A DNA stretch of 18,748 bases. Source: JAYWAM01 sp043782425 (GTDB taxonomy: Bacteria; Pseudomonadota; Gammaproteobacteria; Burkholderiales; Usitatibacteraceae). The notes below the pieces were generated by a model. That model saw only the letters and a program-made list of their open reading frames with translations. It was not told where the DNA came from and made no database searches. How positions within the stretch are numbered: the stretch's first letter is position 1; every line of letters starts with the position of its first letter. Where the stretch lies: contig JAYWAM010000054.1 in the NCBI GenBank assembly GCA_043782425.1, positions 1 through 18,748 on the forward strand, given 5' to 3'. Below are positions 6,860 to 14,466 of the stretch, piece by piece. The translations under genes and the position numbers were made by a program.

Positions 6860-8311
6860 ATGAACTCAGCCAGCACCTATAACTACAAAGTAGTGCGCCA
6901 GTTCGCCATCATGACGGTGGTGTGGGGCATCGTCGGCATGACGGTCGGTGTGCTGATCGCCGCGCAACTCATCTGGCCCGACCTCACGCAGGGCATAGCC
7001 TGGCTTTCCTACGGGCGCTTGCGACCGTTGCATACCAACGCCGTGATCTTCGCCTTCGGCGGCTGCGCACTTTTCGCCTCGGCGTATTACGTGGTGCAGC
7101 GCACCTGTCAGGTCAGGCTTTTCAGCGACAAGCTGGCGGCATTCACCTTCTGGGGCTGGCAGGCGGTCATCGTGCTTGCCGCAATCACGTTGCCGCTGGG
7201 CATCACCAGTTCCAAGGAATACGCCGAACTGGAGTGGCCCATAGACGTGCTCATCACAGTGGTGTGGGTGTCGTATGCGCTGGTATTTTTCGGCACCATC
7301 GTGCGCCGTCGCACGCCGCATATCTACGTCGCCAACTGGTTCTTCGGCGCCTTCATCCTCACCGTCGCGGTGCTGCATCTGGTCAACAGCGCCGCCATGC
7401 CGGTGTCATTGTGGAAATCCTATTCGGCCTACGCCGGCGTGCAGGACGCCATGATCCAGTGGTGGTATGGTCACAACGCGGTGGGTTTCTTTCTCACTGC
7501 GGGTTTCCTGGGAATGATGTACTACTTCGTTCCCAAGCAGGCCGGGCGACCGGTGTATTCCTATCGCCTGTCGGTGGTGCATTTCTGGGCGCTGATTTTT
7601 ACTTACATGTGGGCTGGCCCACACCACCTGCATTACACCGCTCTGCCCGACTGGACACAAAGCATAGGCATGGTGTTCTCGCTCATTTTGTTGGCCCCAA
7701 GCTGGGGCGGCATGATTAACGGCATCATGACGCTGTCCGGCGCGTGGCACAAATTGCGTGACGATCCGATCCTGAAATTTCTCATCGTGTCGTTGTCGTT
7801 CTACGGCATGGCGACCTTCGAGGGGCCGATGATGTCGATCAAGACCGTCAACTCCCTGTCGCATTACACCGATTGGACCATAGGCCATGTACATGCTGGC
7901 GCCCTGGGCTGGGTGGCGATGATTTCCATCGGCACCATGTACTACCTGATCCCGCGCCTGTTCGGCAAAGCGCAGATGCACAGCATCAGGCTCATCAGCC
8001 TGCACTTCTGGATTGCAACCCTGGGCGTGGTGCTGTATATCGCCGCCATGTGGATCGCCGGCGTCATGCAGGGGCTGATGTGGCGCGCGGTAAACGCCGA
8101 CGGTATGCTCACCTACAGCTTCGTTGAGAGCGTGAAAGCGACTTACCCGTATTACATGATCCGCTTGTTCGGCGGGGTGCTGTTCCTGAGCGGTATGTTC
8201 ATCATGGCCTACAACGTTTGGAAAACCGTTTCCGGCGGCAAGGCCGTGGATGCGCCCATCTTTGAAGACCTGCCGCCCCTTGCGGCTGCGCCACAAGGAC
8301 AGCAACCATGA
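6860..8311 (+). CDS. ccoN: Cbb3-type cytochrome c oxidase subunit I (CcoN)
   Basis: CcoN is the catalytic subunit of the high-affinity cbb3 oxidase. It holds haem b, haem b3 and CuB, reduces O2 to water and pumps protons. From the ATG at 6860 it has 483 residues and about 12 membrane helices. Six metal-ligand histidines are visible: H58 (RPLHTNAV), H205 (YGHNAVGF), H255/H256 (AGPHHLHY), and H343 and H345 (GHVHAGALGW). Y249 (FTYMWAG) fits the cross-linked tyrosine on helix VII. The start MNSASTYNYKVVRQF is the usual family N-terminus. An open frame from TTG at 6791 would add 23 residues and run through the FNR box, so it is rejected. No strong ribosome binding site precedes 6860. The stop overlaps the ccoO start (ATGA). 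Confidence 0.97.
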   Translation: MNSASTYNYKVVRQFAIMTVVWGIVGMTVGVLIAAQLIWPDLTQGIAWLSYGRLRPLHTNAVIFAFGGCALFASAYYVVQRTCQVRLFSDKLAAFTFWGWQAVIVLAAITLPLGITSSKEYAELEWPIDVLITVVWVSYALVFFGTIVRRRTPHIYVANWFFGAFILTVAVLHLVNSAAMPVSLWKSYSAYAGVQDAMIQWWYGHNAVGFFLTAGFLGMMYYFVPKQAGRPVYSYRLSVVHFWALIFTYMWAGPHHLHYTALPDWTQSIGMVFSLILLAPSWGGMINGIMTLSGAWHKLRDDPILKFLIVSLSFYGMATFEGPMMSIKTVNSLSHYTDWTIGHVHAGALGWVAMISIGTMYYLIPRLFGKAQMHSIRLISLHFWIATLGVVLYIAAMWIAGVMQGLMWRAVNADGMLTYSFVESVKATYPYYMIRLFGGVLFLSGMFIMAYNVWKTVSGGKAVDAPIFEDLPPLAAAPQGQQP

Positions 8312-8922
8312 AACTCAGCCATGAAATGATCGAGAAAAATATCGGCTGGATGGTGTTGCTGGTGATACTCGTCATCAGCGTCGGCGGCATCGTCGAAATT
8401 GTTCCGCTGTTTTTCCAGAACTCGCTGACCAAGCCGGTGGCCGGGCTCAAGCCCTATAGCGCACTACAACTTAGCGGTCGCGACATCTACGTGCGCGAGG
8501 GCTGTTACAACTGCCACTCGCAGATGATCCGCCCGTTACGCGCCGAGACCGAACGCTACGGCCATTATTCGGTGGCAGGTGAATTCGTTTACGACCGGCC
8601 ATTCCAGTGGGGCAGCAAACGCACCGGGCCGGACCTGCACCGCGTCGGCGGGCGCTACAGCGACGAATGGCACCGGCTTCACCTGCGCAACCCGCGCGAC
8701 CTGGTGCCCGAATCCAATATGCCGGCCTACTCGTGGCTGATGAAAACGCCGCTTGTCGCGTCCGATATTGCGCCCAAGATGCGCGCACTCATGCGCCTTG
8801 GCGTGCCTTACACACAGGCGGAAATCGACCAGGCCGGGGACGAGATCAAGGACAAAAATGAAGAAGACGCGCTGATCGCCTACCTACAGGTGCTAGGCAC
8901 TGCGCTGAAGAATGTGAAATAG
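8308..8922 (+). CDS. ccoO: Cbb3-type cytochrome c oxidase subunit II, monohaem (CcoO)
   Basis: CcoO is a membrane-anchored monohaem cytochrome c that feeds electrons to CcoN. The 204-residue product has one N-terminal helix (about residues 13-37) and a periplasmic haem domain. The haem motif is C66-YN-C69-H70 (EGCYNCHSQMIRP), and the axial Met is in ESNMPAYSW. Family motifs YGHYSVAGEFVYDRPFQWGSKRTGPDL and, further on, WHRLHLRNPRDLVP support the call (the first spans about residues 88-114). AAGGA stands before the ATG, which overlaps the ccoN stop by four bases. Haem attachment is expected from the general cytochrome c maturation system, which is not in this window. Confidence 0.97.
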   Translation: MKLSHEMIEKNIGWMVLLVILVISVGGIVEIVPLFFQNSLTKPVAGLKPYSALQLSGRDIYVREGCYNCHSQMIRPLRAETERYGHYSVAGEFVYDRPFQWGSKRTGPDLHRVGGRYSDEWHRLHLRNPRDLVPESNMPAYSWLMKTPLVASDIAPKMRALMRLGVPYTQAEIDQAGDEIKDKNEEDALIAYLQVLGTALKNVK

Positions 8923-8933
8923 GAACTGCCAAT

Positions 8934-9119
8934 ATGGATATCAATGTCATTCGTAGCGTCATTACCGTACTGTGCTTCGTGGTGTTCCTGGCAATCGTGG
9001 CTTGGGCCTGGAGCAGCAAACGCAAGGCGGCGTTTGATGAAGCGGCCAATCTGCCGTTTGCCGACGAGGATGCCGAACAAGACAATCCGAGCACAGGAAA
9101 AGCGCAGGCGCAACGATGA
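8934..9119 (+). CDS. ccoQ: Cbb3-type oxidase small subunit CcoQ
   Basis: CcoQ is a small membrane subunit that stabilises the link between CcoP and the CcoNO core. The 61-residue product has one membrane helix (about residues 8-27, VITVLCFVVFLAIVAWAW) followed by a short charged tail with KRKAAFDEAANLPFAD, the recognisable family pattern. AGGAA (8921-8925) is placed 8 bases before the ATG. Its TGA overlaps the ccoP ATG. Confidence 0.92.
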   Translation: MDINVIRSVITVLCFVVFLAIVAWAWSSKRKAAFDEAANLPFADEDAEQDNPSTGKAQAQR

Positions 9120-10039
9120 GCGATTTTAGCAGCGGCTTCTGGAGCCTGTTCATTACGCTCGTGACTATCCTCAGCATTCTCGCCTGCGGCGTGCTGTTGT
9201 GGATGCAGAACATCAAGCGCCCGCCCAAACAGAATCAGGCCGAGTTGCATGGCCATGTCTGGGACGGCGATTTACAGGAGTATAACAACCCCTTGCCGCG
9301 CTGGTGGATGTGGCTGTTCTATATCACCATCGCCTTTGCGCTCACTTACCTGGTTTTCTATCCTGGCTTAGGCGCGTTTCGCGGCGCCGCCGCATGGACC
9401 TCCGACGGTCAGCACAGCGCCGAAGTAGCCGCCGCAGAAGCGCAGTATGGCCCGCTGTTCGATCAATATCTAAAAACCGATCTCGTGCTCTTGGCGAAAG
9501 ACGCAAAAGCCAATGCCATGGGCCAGCGCCTGTTCCTCAACTATTGCGCGCAGTGTCACGGCTCGGACGCCGGCGGCGCCAGCGGTTTTCCCCATCTGCG
9601 CGACCAGGATTGGCTGTATGGCGGCGATCCTCAGACCATCAAGACAACGATCATGGAAGGCCGTAACGGTGTCATGCCGGCGCTCGGCGCGGCCATAGGC
9701 GGTGAACAAGGCATAGTGGAAATGGCGCATTACGTGCGCTCACTGTCCGGGCTCAAGCACGACGCAGCACTGGCCAAGATTGCACAGCCCAAGTTTGCGC
9801 TGTGCGCCGCGTGCCACGGCGCCGAAGGTAAGGGCAATGTGGCGCTGGGGGCGCCCAATCTCACCGACCAGGTGTGGCTCTACGGCAGCTCGCTAGAAAA
9901 AATCGCCGAGACCATACGTCTGGGCCGCGACAATCACATGCCCGCACAAAAAGAATTTCTCGGCGAAGCCAAAGTGCATCTGCTCGCCGCCTACGTTTAC
10001 AGTCTGTCGCAAAACCCGGATGCAGCGGCGCATAAATAA
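9116..10039 (+). CDS. ccoP: Cbb3-type cytochrome c oxidase subunit III, dihaem (CcoP)
   Basis: CcoP is a dihaem cytochrome c that takes electrons from soluble or membrane cytochromes and passes them towards CcoO and CcoN. The 307-residue protein has two N-terminal helices (about residues 9-31 and 62-83) flanking a cytoplasmic loop with the family motif HVWDGDLQEYNNPLPRWW. Two cytochrome c domains follow. Haem motifs are C144-AQ-C147-H148 and C230-AA-C233-H234, with axial Met candidates in GVMPALG and NHMPAQ. The ATG overlaps the ccoQ stop (ATGA), and ccoG begins 2 bases after the stop. Confidence 0.97.
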   Translation: MSDFSSGFWSLFITLVTILSILACGVLLWMQNIKRPPKQNQAELHGHVWDGDLQEYNNPLPRWWMWLFYITIAFALTYLVFYPGLGAFRGAAAWTSDGQHSAEVAAAEAQYGPLFDQYLKTDLVLLAKDAKANAMGQRLFLNYCAQCHGSDAGGASGFPHLRDQDWLYGGDPQTIKTTIMEGRNGVMPALGAAIGGEQGIVEMAHYVRSLSGLKHDAALAKIAQPKFALCAACHGAEGKGNVALGAPNLTDQVWLYGSSLEKIAETIRLGRDNHMPAQKEFLGEAKVHLLAAYVYSLSQNPDAAAHK

Positions 10040-10041
10040 GC

Positions 10042-11535
10042 GTGCAACAACGCCCGATGTCCCCTAACAAAAAAGTCATCCCGCTAAAAGCGATCCAGGC
10101 GGCAGATGCCGGGACTGCGCAGGATTCGCTGTACGAAATTCACAAAAAAATCTATCCGCGCTCGGTGAGCGGCTGGTTTGCCGGTTGGCGGGTGTTTTTC
10201 ATTTTCGCCACGCAACTGGCTTTTTACGGCGCTGCCTGGCTGACCTGGAACGGGCGCCAGGCGGTGCTGTTCGATCTGGCGGCGCGCAAATTCTATATTT
10301 TTGGATTGGTGTTCTGGCCGCAGGATTTTATTTACCTCGCCGCCCTTCTCATCATTTGTGCGTTCTCGCTGTTCCTGTTCACCGCTGTCGCCGGCCGCCT
10401 GTGGTGCGGCTACACCTGCCCGCAAACGGTTTACACGGAAATTTTCCTGTGGATCGAACGCAAAATCGAGGGCGGGCACGTGGCGCGCATGAAGCTCGAT
10501 GACGCCGGATTAACGCTGCATAAGTTTGCTCTCAAGGCAGCTAAGCACGCTATTTGGATCGCACTTTCGCTGTGGACCGGATTCACTTTTGTCGGCTATT
10601 TCACGCCCATTCATTTACTCGGCGACGGCGTGCTCAGCTTCGCGTTAGGCGCGTGGGAGGCTTTCTGGATTCTGTTCTACGGTTTCGCCACCTACGGCAA
10701 CGCCGGCTGGATGCGCGAGCAGGTATGCAAATACATGTGCCCCTACGCACGCTTCCAGGGTGTGATGTACGACCGTGACACCCTGCTCATCACCTACGAC
10801 GCGGCGCGCGGCGATCCGCGCGGCGCGCGTTCCAGGCAGGCCGATTACAAGGCGCAAGGCCTGGGTGATTGCGTTGACTGCGCTATCTGCGTGCAGGTAT
10901 GCCCGACCGGCATCGACATCCGCGACGGTGAGCAGTATGAATGCATCGGCTGTGCGGCGTGCATCGACGCCTGCGACCAGGTGATGGACAAGATGGGTTA
11001 TGCACGCGGCCTGATTCGCTATGCGACACTCAACGCCGTGGAACAGCGTCCGGGCTGGCGCGACAACACGAAACAACTGGCCACACACCTGTTCAAGCGC
11101 GTGTTCCGCCCGCGCATACTGGTGTACACCGCCATCCTGTGGACCGTCATCGGCGCGGTCGCCCTTACGCTGTTGTTGCGCGTGCCGCTCAAGGTCGATA
11201 TCATCCGCGACCGCGGCGCCCTGGCGCGTGAAGTGGAAGGCGGGCTGATAGAAAATGTTTACCGCCTGCAAGTGATGAACACCGACGAGGCGCCGCACCA
11301 ATACACCATCTCGGCCAGCGGCTTGCGCGGCCTTCGCGTCGAGGGGTTAAGCCAGCCGCTGTCCATTGCAGCGGCAGCGTCGCAATTGGTCGCGCTGCGC
11401 CTGCGCATCGAGCCCGAAGGCATAGAAAAGGGTTCGCACCGTATCGAGTTCAATATCGTCGCCAGCGATGCTGCGGGCAACCCCAAGCCGGGAATTTTCT
11501 CGATTCACGAAAAATCGATTTTCTTCAAACCATAG
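10042..11535 (+). CDS. ccoG: Cytochrome c oxidase accessory protein CcoG (FixG, RdxA/RdxB family)
   Basis: CcoG is an inner-membrane iron-sulfur protein reported to act as a cupric reductase during cbb3 assembly, supplying Cu+ for the CcoI route. The 497-residue product has about five helices. Cys pairs occur in membrane-proximal motifs WCGYTCPQ and CKYMCPYARFQG. A cytoplasmic 2x[4Fe-4S] ferredoxin domain carries all eight cysteines (CVDCAICVQVCP and CIGCAACIDACD). After the last helix (ILVYTAILWTVIGAVALTLL) there is a periplasmic immunoglobulin-like FixG C-terminal domain (about residues 390-490). The start is uncertain: GTG at 10042, 2 bases after the ccoP stop, or ATG at 10057 (492 residues). 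Neither has a strong ribosome binding site. Confidence 0.95.
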   Translation: MQQRPMSPNKKVIPLKAIQAADAGTAQDSLYEIHKKIYPRSVSGWFAGWRVFFIFATQLAFYGAAWLTWNGRQAVLFDLAARKFYIFGLVFWPQDFIYLAALLIICAFSLFLFTAVAGRLWCGYTCPQTVYTEIFLWIERKIEGGHVARMKLDDAGLTLHKFALKAAKHAIWIALSLWTGFTFVGYFTPIHLLGDGVLSFALGAWEAFWILFYGFATYGNAGWMREQVCKYMCPYARFQGVMYDRDTLLITYDAARGDPRGARSRQADYKAQGLGDCVDCAICVQVCPTGIDIRDGEQYECIGCAACIDACDQVMDKMGYARGLIRYATLNAVEQRPGWRDNTKQLATHLFKRVFRPRILVYTAILWTVIGAVALTLLLRVPLKVDIIRDRGALAREVEGGLIENVYRLQVMNTDEAPHQYTISASGLRGLRVEGLSQPLSIAAAASQLVALRLRIEPEGIEKGSHRIEFNIVASDAAGNPKPGIFSIHEKSIFFKP

Positions 11536-11542
11536 GATTGCC

Positions 11543-12079
11543 ATGACCCTGCCCGCCGCCCGTCCCCTAGTCCCGTGGTATCGCGAGCCCTGGCCGTGGC
11601 TGCTGATGCTCGGGCCGGGCGTTGCGGTCATCGCTGGTGTCATTACTTTGCTATTGGCGCTTGAAAGCAACGACGGCCTGGTCGCCGATGATTATTACAA
11701 ACAAGGCTTGGCGATCAACCAGATCATGCAGCGCGACAGCCGCGCGCGCGAACTCGGCTACCGTGCGGAAATGACCTTCGAGCGCGATTCGGGCAAGGTG
11801 ATGCTGCTGCTGAACGGGCGCACGCCGCCGCAACAGCCGTTGCTGCTGCACCTAGCCCACCCGACACGCAGCGGTATGGACCAGACCATCGCGCTGACCG
11901 CTCTTGGTCCGGTGGTGTCTGCATCAGGGAACGCGATCCGCTACGCGGGCCGCATGGCGAGCGTGACAGAAGCGCACTGGCAGATCATGCTGCACGATCA
12001 GGGCAACACCTGGCGCATTGCGGGTGAATGGATACCATCGGCCAGGCAAACTATTACACTGCGACCTGGCGATTATTGA
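11543..12079 (+). CDS. ccoH: FixH/CcoH family cbb3 oxidase assembly protein
   Basis: CcoH/FixH is a bitopic membrane protein needed for stable cbb3 assembly; it contacts CcoN and the CcoI copper route. The 178-residue product has a short cytoplasmic N-terminus with PWYREPWPWLLM, one helix (about residues 21-43, LGPGVAVIAGVITLLLAL), and a periplasmic beta-rich domain. The family signature LVADDYYKQGLAIN lies right after the helix. The ATG at 11543 was chosen because it gives this standard N-terminus and has AGGA just upstream; the frame is open from 11468 inside ccoG. It follows ccoG by 7 bases. Confidence 0.93.
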   Translation: MTLPAARPLVPWYREPWPWLLMLGPGVAVIAGVITLLLALESNDGLVADDYYKQGLAINQIMQRDSRARELGYRAEMTFERDSGKVMLLLNGRTPPQQPLLLHLAHPTRSGMDQTIALTALGPVVSASGNAIRYAGRMASVTEAHWQIMLHDQGNTWRIAGEWIPSARQTITLRPGDY

Positions 12080-12089
12080 GCAAGTTGAC

Positions 12090-12094
12090 GGAGG
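12090..12094 (+). promoter_or_regulatory. Strong Shine-Dalgarno before the 84-residue gene
   Basis: GGAGG lies 5 bases before the ATG at 12100 and is the strongest ribosome binding site in the block. It supports the small ORF as a real gene and rejects the longer frames that begin inside ccoH. Confidence 0.75.
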
Positions 12095-12099
12095 AGCAT

Positions 12100-12354
12100 A
12101 TGGCAAAAAAAATAATGTGGATTCTGTGGCCAGCGTTTGTGGTGGCGGGAATCGGTATCGGCATCATTTTCACTCTGGTCGATCCACACGAGCTAGTGGT
12201 GCTGGGTTACCCGGTTCACGCCAGCCGCATGAGCGTCTATTCGCTGGGATTTTTCGTGTTATGGGCCATCTGTAGCGCGTCGAGCGCTGTCACTTGCCTC
12301 CTGCAAAGCGGCGTGCGAAGCAATGAGCGCGGCAACACTCGTTCTGAGCCCTAG
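12100..12354 (+). CDS. Small two-helix membrane protein at the end of the cco block
   Basis: This is an uncharacterised 84-residue protein. It has two clear membrane segments: residues 5-27 (IMWILWPAFVVAGIGIGIIF) and 45-68 (SVYSLGFFVLWAICSASSAV). They are joined by a short loop with DPHELVVLGYP and followed by a polar tail. I recall similar small proteins next to cco/fix genes in betaproteobacteria, with the pattern YSxGFFxxWxxxxxSSxLT, but I cannot search here. A strong GGAGG and the 20-base gap after ccoH show it is translated as the last gene of the operon. Two Cys lie in the second helix (C58, C66). A role in oxidase assembly or membrane stability is only an inference from position. Confidence 0.75.
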   Translation: MAKKIMWILWPAFVVAGIGIGIIFTLVDPHELVVLGYPVHASRMSVYSLGFFVLWAICSASSAVTCLLQSGVRSNERGNTRSEP

Positions 12355-12566
12355 ATAACGATCCTAAGCGCAGTAGCGAACAATGTGCGTTTTCGCATAT
12401 ACAGCCCCTATTTACAAGCGGATACTGGCTTGTACACAACGTTCGGCGCGGGCATGCTGCACGCCATCCAGAACTTGATCTGCCGGATTTGTATGGCGAC
12501 CAGTCAGCGCGAGTGCCGTGTGCATATGATTTTTGCATGGAGCCAGTTTGACTTCTCGCCCCGCAA
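12355..12566. other. Gene-free gap before the hybrid kinase
   Basis: This 212-base gap separates the cco block from the signalling genes. I see no FNR box, no convincing terminator hairpin with a T-run, and no protein-like frame. It should hold the promoter of the kinase gene, but no -35/-10 pair stands out. Confidence 0.5.
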
Positions 12567-14465
12567 ATGTTTAAGCGCCTCACTCCTGCCGGTATCGTTT
12601 TGCTCTATGCGGCTTTTGCCGCATTGTGGATTGTTGCTACCGGCTACCTGCTGACGCTTAGCGTCGCAGACCCTATCCTCCAGGGTCGCATCGAGCTGGC
12701 CAAAGACCTCTTGTTCATCGCTGTCACCAGCGGCCTGCTTTATCTGCTGCTCAAGGGATGGCGCGATGCTTCGGGCGATGCAGCAGAAGTCACAGCGGCA
12801 AATAAACTCCATCCTCCTAAAACGTCGCAACTGCTGCTATTGTTCGCCGCCTTTGCGCTGGTGGTTCCCCTGCTCGGGCTGGTGGTCAACAAGCTATATG
12901 GCCCACAGATCGAGCGCGATGCCTACGCCAATTTGCAAGCCATCGTTCAGCTCAAAGCCAGTCAACTTGAACAGTGGCTGGACGAGCGTAACGGGGATGC
13001 TATGGCATTGTTGGCTAGCGGGGATTTCGCGAAACAGATTGGCCAATTCATACACAACCAACACAACGCCGACCTGTCCAAATCCGTTCTACAGCGGTTC
13101 GCCAATCTGCGCGCCAAATATAGCTACGGCAGCATCCTGTTGTTCGACAACAATGGCAAGTTGTTGCTTATCCTCGGCGAGGAGGCGGATAACACCCCTG
13201 CCCTGCAACAGCGGTTGCGGCGCGCGCTAAGCAGCCAACAGGTGCAACGCGGTGATCTTTCCCTAGACGAAACGGGGCATGTCCATCTGGATTGGGTGGT
13301 GCCTATTTTCAGCCCGGCTGCGCAAGATGCAAGTCCGGCGGGTTTGGGAGCGGTGGTGTTGCGCGTCACGGCCGAGGATTATATTTTCCCGCTGATCCAG
13401 ACTTGGCCTAGCGCCAGCGCCAGCGCAGAAACCCTATTGGTGCAAAGCGAAGGCCAATCGGCACTCTACCTCAATGAACTGCGCCACCGCAAAGGCGCCG
13501 CGCTAACCCTGAAGCTGCCTTTGTCCGATGCGCAATTGCCCGCCGCCATCGCTATCCGCGAGGCCAAACCCGGTACAACGCAAGGCAAAGACTACCGCGA
13601 CGCGGAAGTGCTGGCCGCCTATCGCCCAATAGCGGGAACGAACTGGCATATCGTCGCTAAAATAGACCGCGCCGAAGTATTGGCGCCGTTGCGCATTATG
13701 AACTTTCTGTTCAGCGTGGTCGTTTTTCTGTCACTCGCCGTAGTCGGCGCAGTGGTGCTGCTGCTGTGGCGTCAGCAGCAACGCACCCACCTGCTGGAGT
13801 TGCGCGCCGAATCAAGCGCGGTGATCGAAGAGAGCGAGCAACGTTTTCGCGCGATAGCGCAGTCGGCCAGCGCCGCCATTATCAGCGCCGACAGTGCAGG
13901 CAATATCGTGAACTGGAATGCCAGCGCCGAGCGGCTGTTCGGCTATAGCGAGGCCCAAATCATCGGTCAACCTCTGACGTTATTGATACCGGAACGCTTC
14001 CATAACGAAGGCTTGGCGCGAATTGTTGCGGGCGCCAAAACAAACATGACAGGCAAGATCATGCAGCGTACCGGGTTGCGCAAGGACGGCAGCGAATTTC
14101 CGCTGGAATGCTCAATGTCCAGTTGGGAAACCTCGGGCGGATTGTTCGTTACCGCCATCATTCGCGATATTATCGAGCGCAAGCGCACAGAGGAGGCATT
14201 GCGTGATTCTCACGAGAAATTGGATCGTCTGATCAATTCAATGGTTGAAGGCGTCTATGAGGTGAACACACTAGGTAACTGCACCTTTGTCAACCAAGCC
14301 TTCCTGCAAATGCTGGGGTACCAGAACCAAAATGAAGTGCTGGGCAAGCATATTCACGAACTCATCCATCATTCCCATGCCGACGGCAGCCCCTATCCGG
14401 CAACTGAATGCAAGATGTATTGCGCATATCAAACCGATCAATCAATCAATCAATGTTGTAGATGA
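12567..14465 (+). CDS. Hybrid sensor histidine kinase, N-terminal sensor part (frameshifted)
   Basis: The frame encodes 632 residues and then stops at 14463-14465 shortly after a tetranucleotide repeat (14437-14454). Visible parts are two N-terminal helices (about residues 8-31 and 45-63), a third helix (86-107, LLLLFAAFALVVPLLGLVV), a roughly 270-residue periplasmic region of Cache-like character, and a fourth helix (378-402, FLFSVVVFLSLAVVGAVVLL). Two PAS domains follow. The first starts near 422 (EQRFRAIAQSASAAIISADS), and the second starts near 549 (LDRLINSMVEGVYEV) and is cut off. The kinase half continues in the +1 frame at once after the repeat. As written, the product would be a membrane sensor without a kinase. 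Removing one 4-base unit restores a single 1365-residue protein. The ligand is unknown. Confidence 0.85.
   Translation: MFKRLTPAGIVLLYAAFAALWIVATGYLLTLSVADPILQGRIELAKDLLFIAVTSGLLYLLLKGWRDASGDAAEVTAANKLHPPKTSQLLLLFAAFALVVPLLGLVVNKLYGPQIERDAYANLQAIVQLKASQLEQWLDERNGDAMALLASGDFAKQIGQFIHNQHNADLSKSVLQRFANLRAKYSYGSILLFDNNGKLLLILGEEADNTPALQQRLRRALSSQQVQRGDLSLDETGHVHLDWVVPIFSPAAQDASPAGLGAVVLRVTAEDYIFPLIQTWPSASASAETLLVQSEGQSALYLNELRHRKGAALTLKLPLSDAQLPAAIAIREAKPGTTQGKDYRDAEVLAAYRPIAGTNWHIVAKIDRAEVLAPLRIMNFLFSVVVFLSLAVVGAVVLLLWRQQQRTHLLELRAESSAVIEESEQRFRAIAQSASAAIISADSAGNIVNWNASAERLFGYSEAQIIGQPLTLLIPERFHNEGLARIVAGAKTNMTGKIMQRTGLRKDGSEFPLECSMSSWETSGGLFVTAIIRDIIERKRTEEALRDSHEKLDRLINSMVEGVYEVNTLGNCTFVNQAFLQMLGYQNQNEVLGKHIHELIHHSHADGSPYPATECKMYCAYQTDQSINQCCR
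14437..14454 (+). repeat. ATCA tetranucleotide repeat at the kinase frameshift
   Basis: The tract is four full ATCA units plus AT. It sits inside the second PAS domain. In the upstream frame the reading passes into the stop TGA at 14463. With three units instead of four the protein would run ...YQTDQSINVVDEVFWRKDG..., which matches the expected C-terminal strand pattern of a PAS domain (VDDEVFWRKDGSxFPVEY). The frameshift is therefore exactly one repeat unit, as produced by slipped-strand mispairing. Confidence 0.9.
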
Positions 14466-14466
14466 G

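Noticed and set aside
6798..6863. 21-codon ORF whose TGA overlaps the ccoN ATG (possible leader peptide)
   Set aside because: Its start lies upstream of the predicted transcription start at about 6839, so it would not be on the FNR-driven message; the peptide is unremarkable. It could matter only on read-through transcripts.
12290..12583. 97-residue minus-strand frame over the gap before the kinase
   Set aside because: No protein-like features, no ribosome binding site, and it overlaps two real plus-strand genes.
14437..14465. Programmed ribosomal frameshifting as the explanation for the kinase break
   Set aside because: No slippery heptamer with a following structure is evident, and a one-unit repeat change explains the shift more simply. 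It is not fully excluded.
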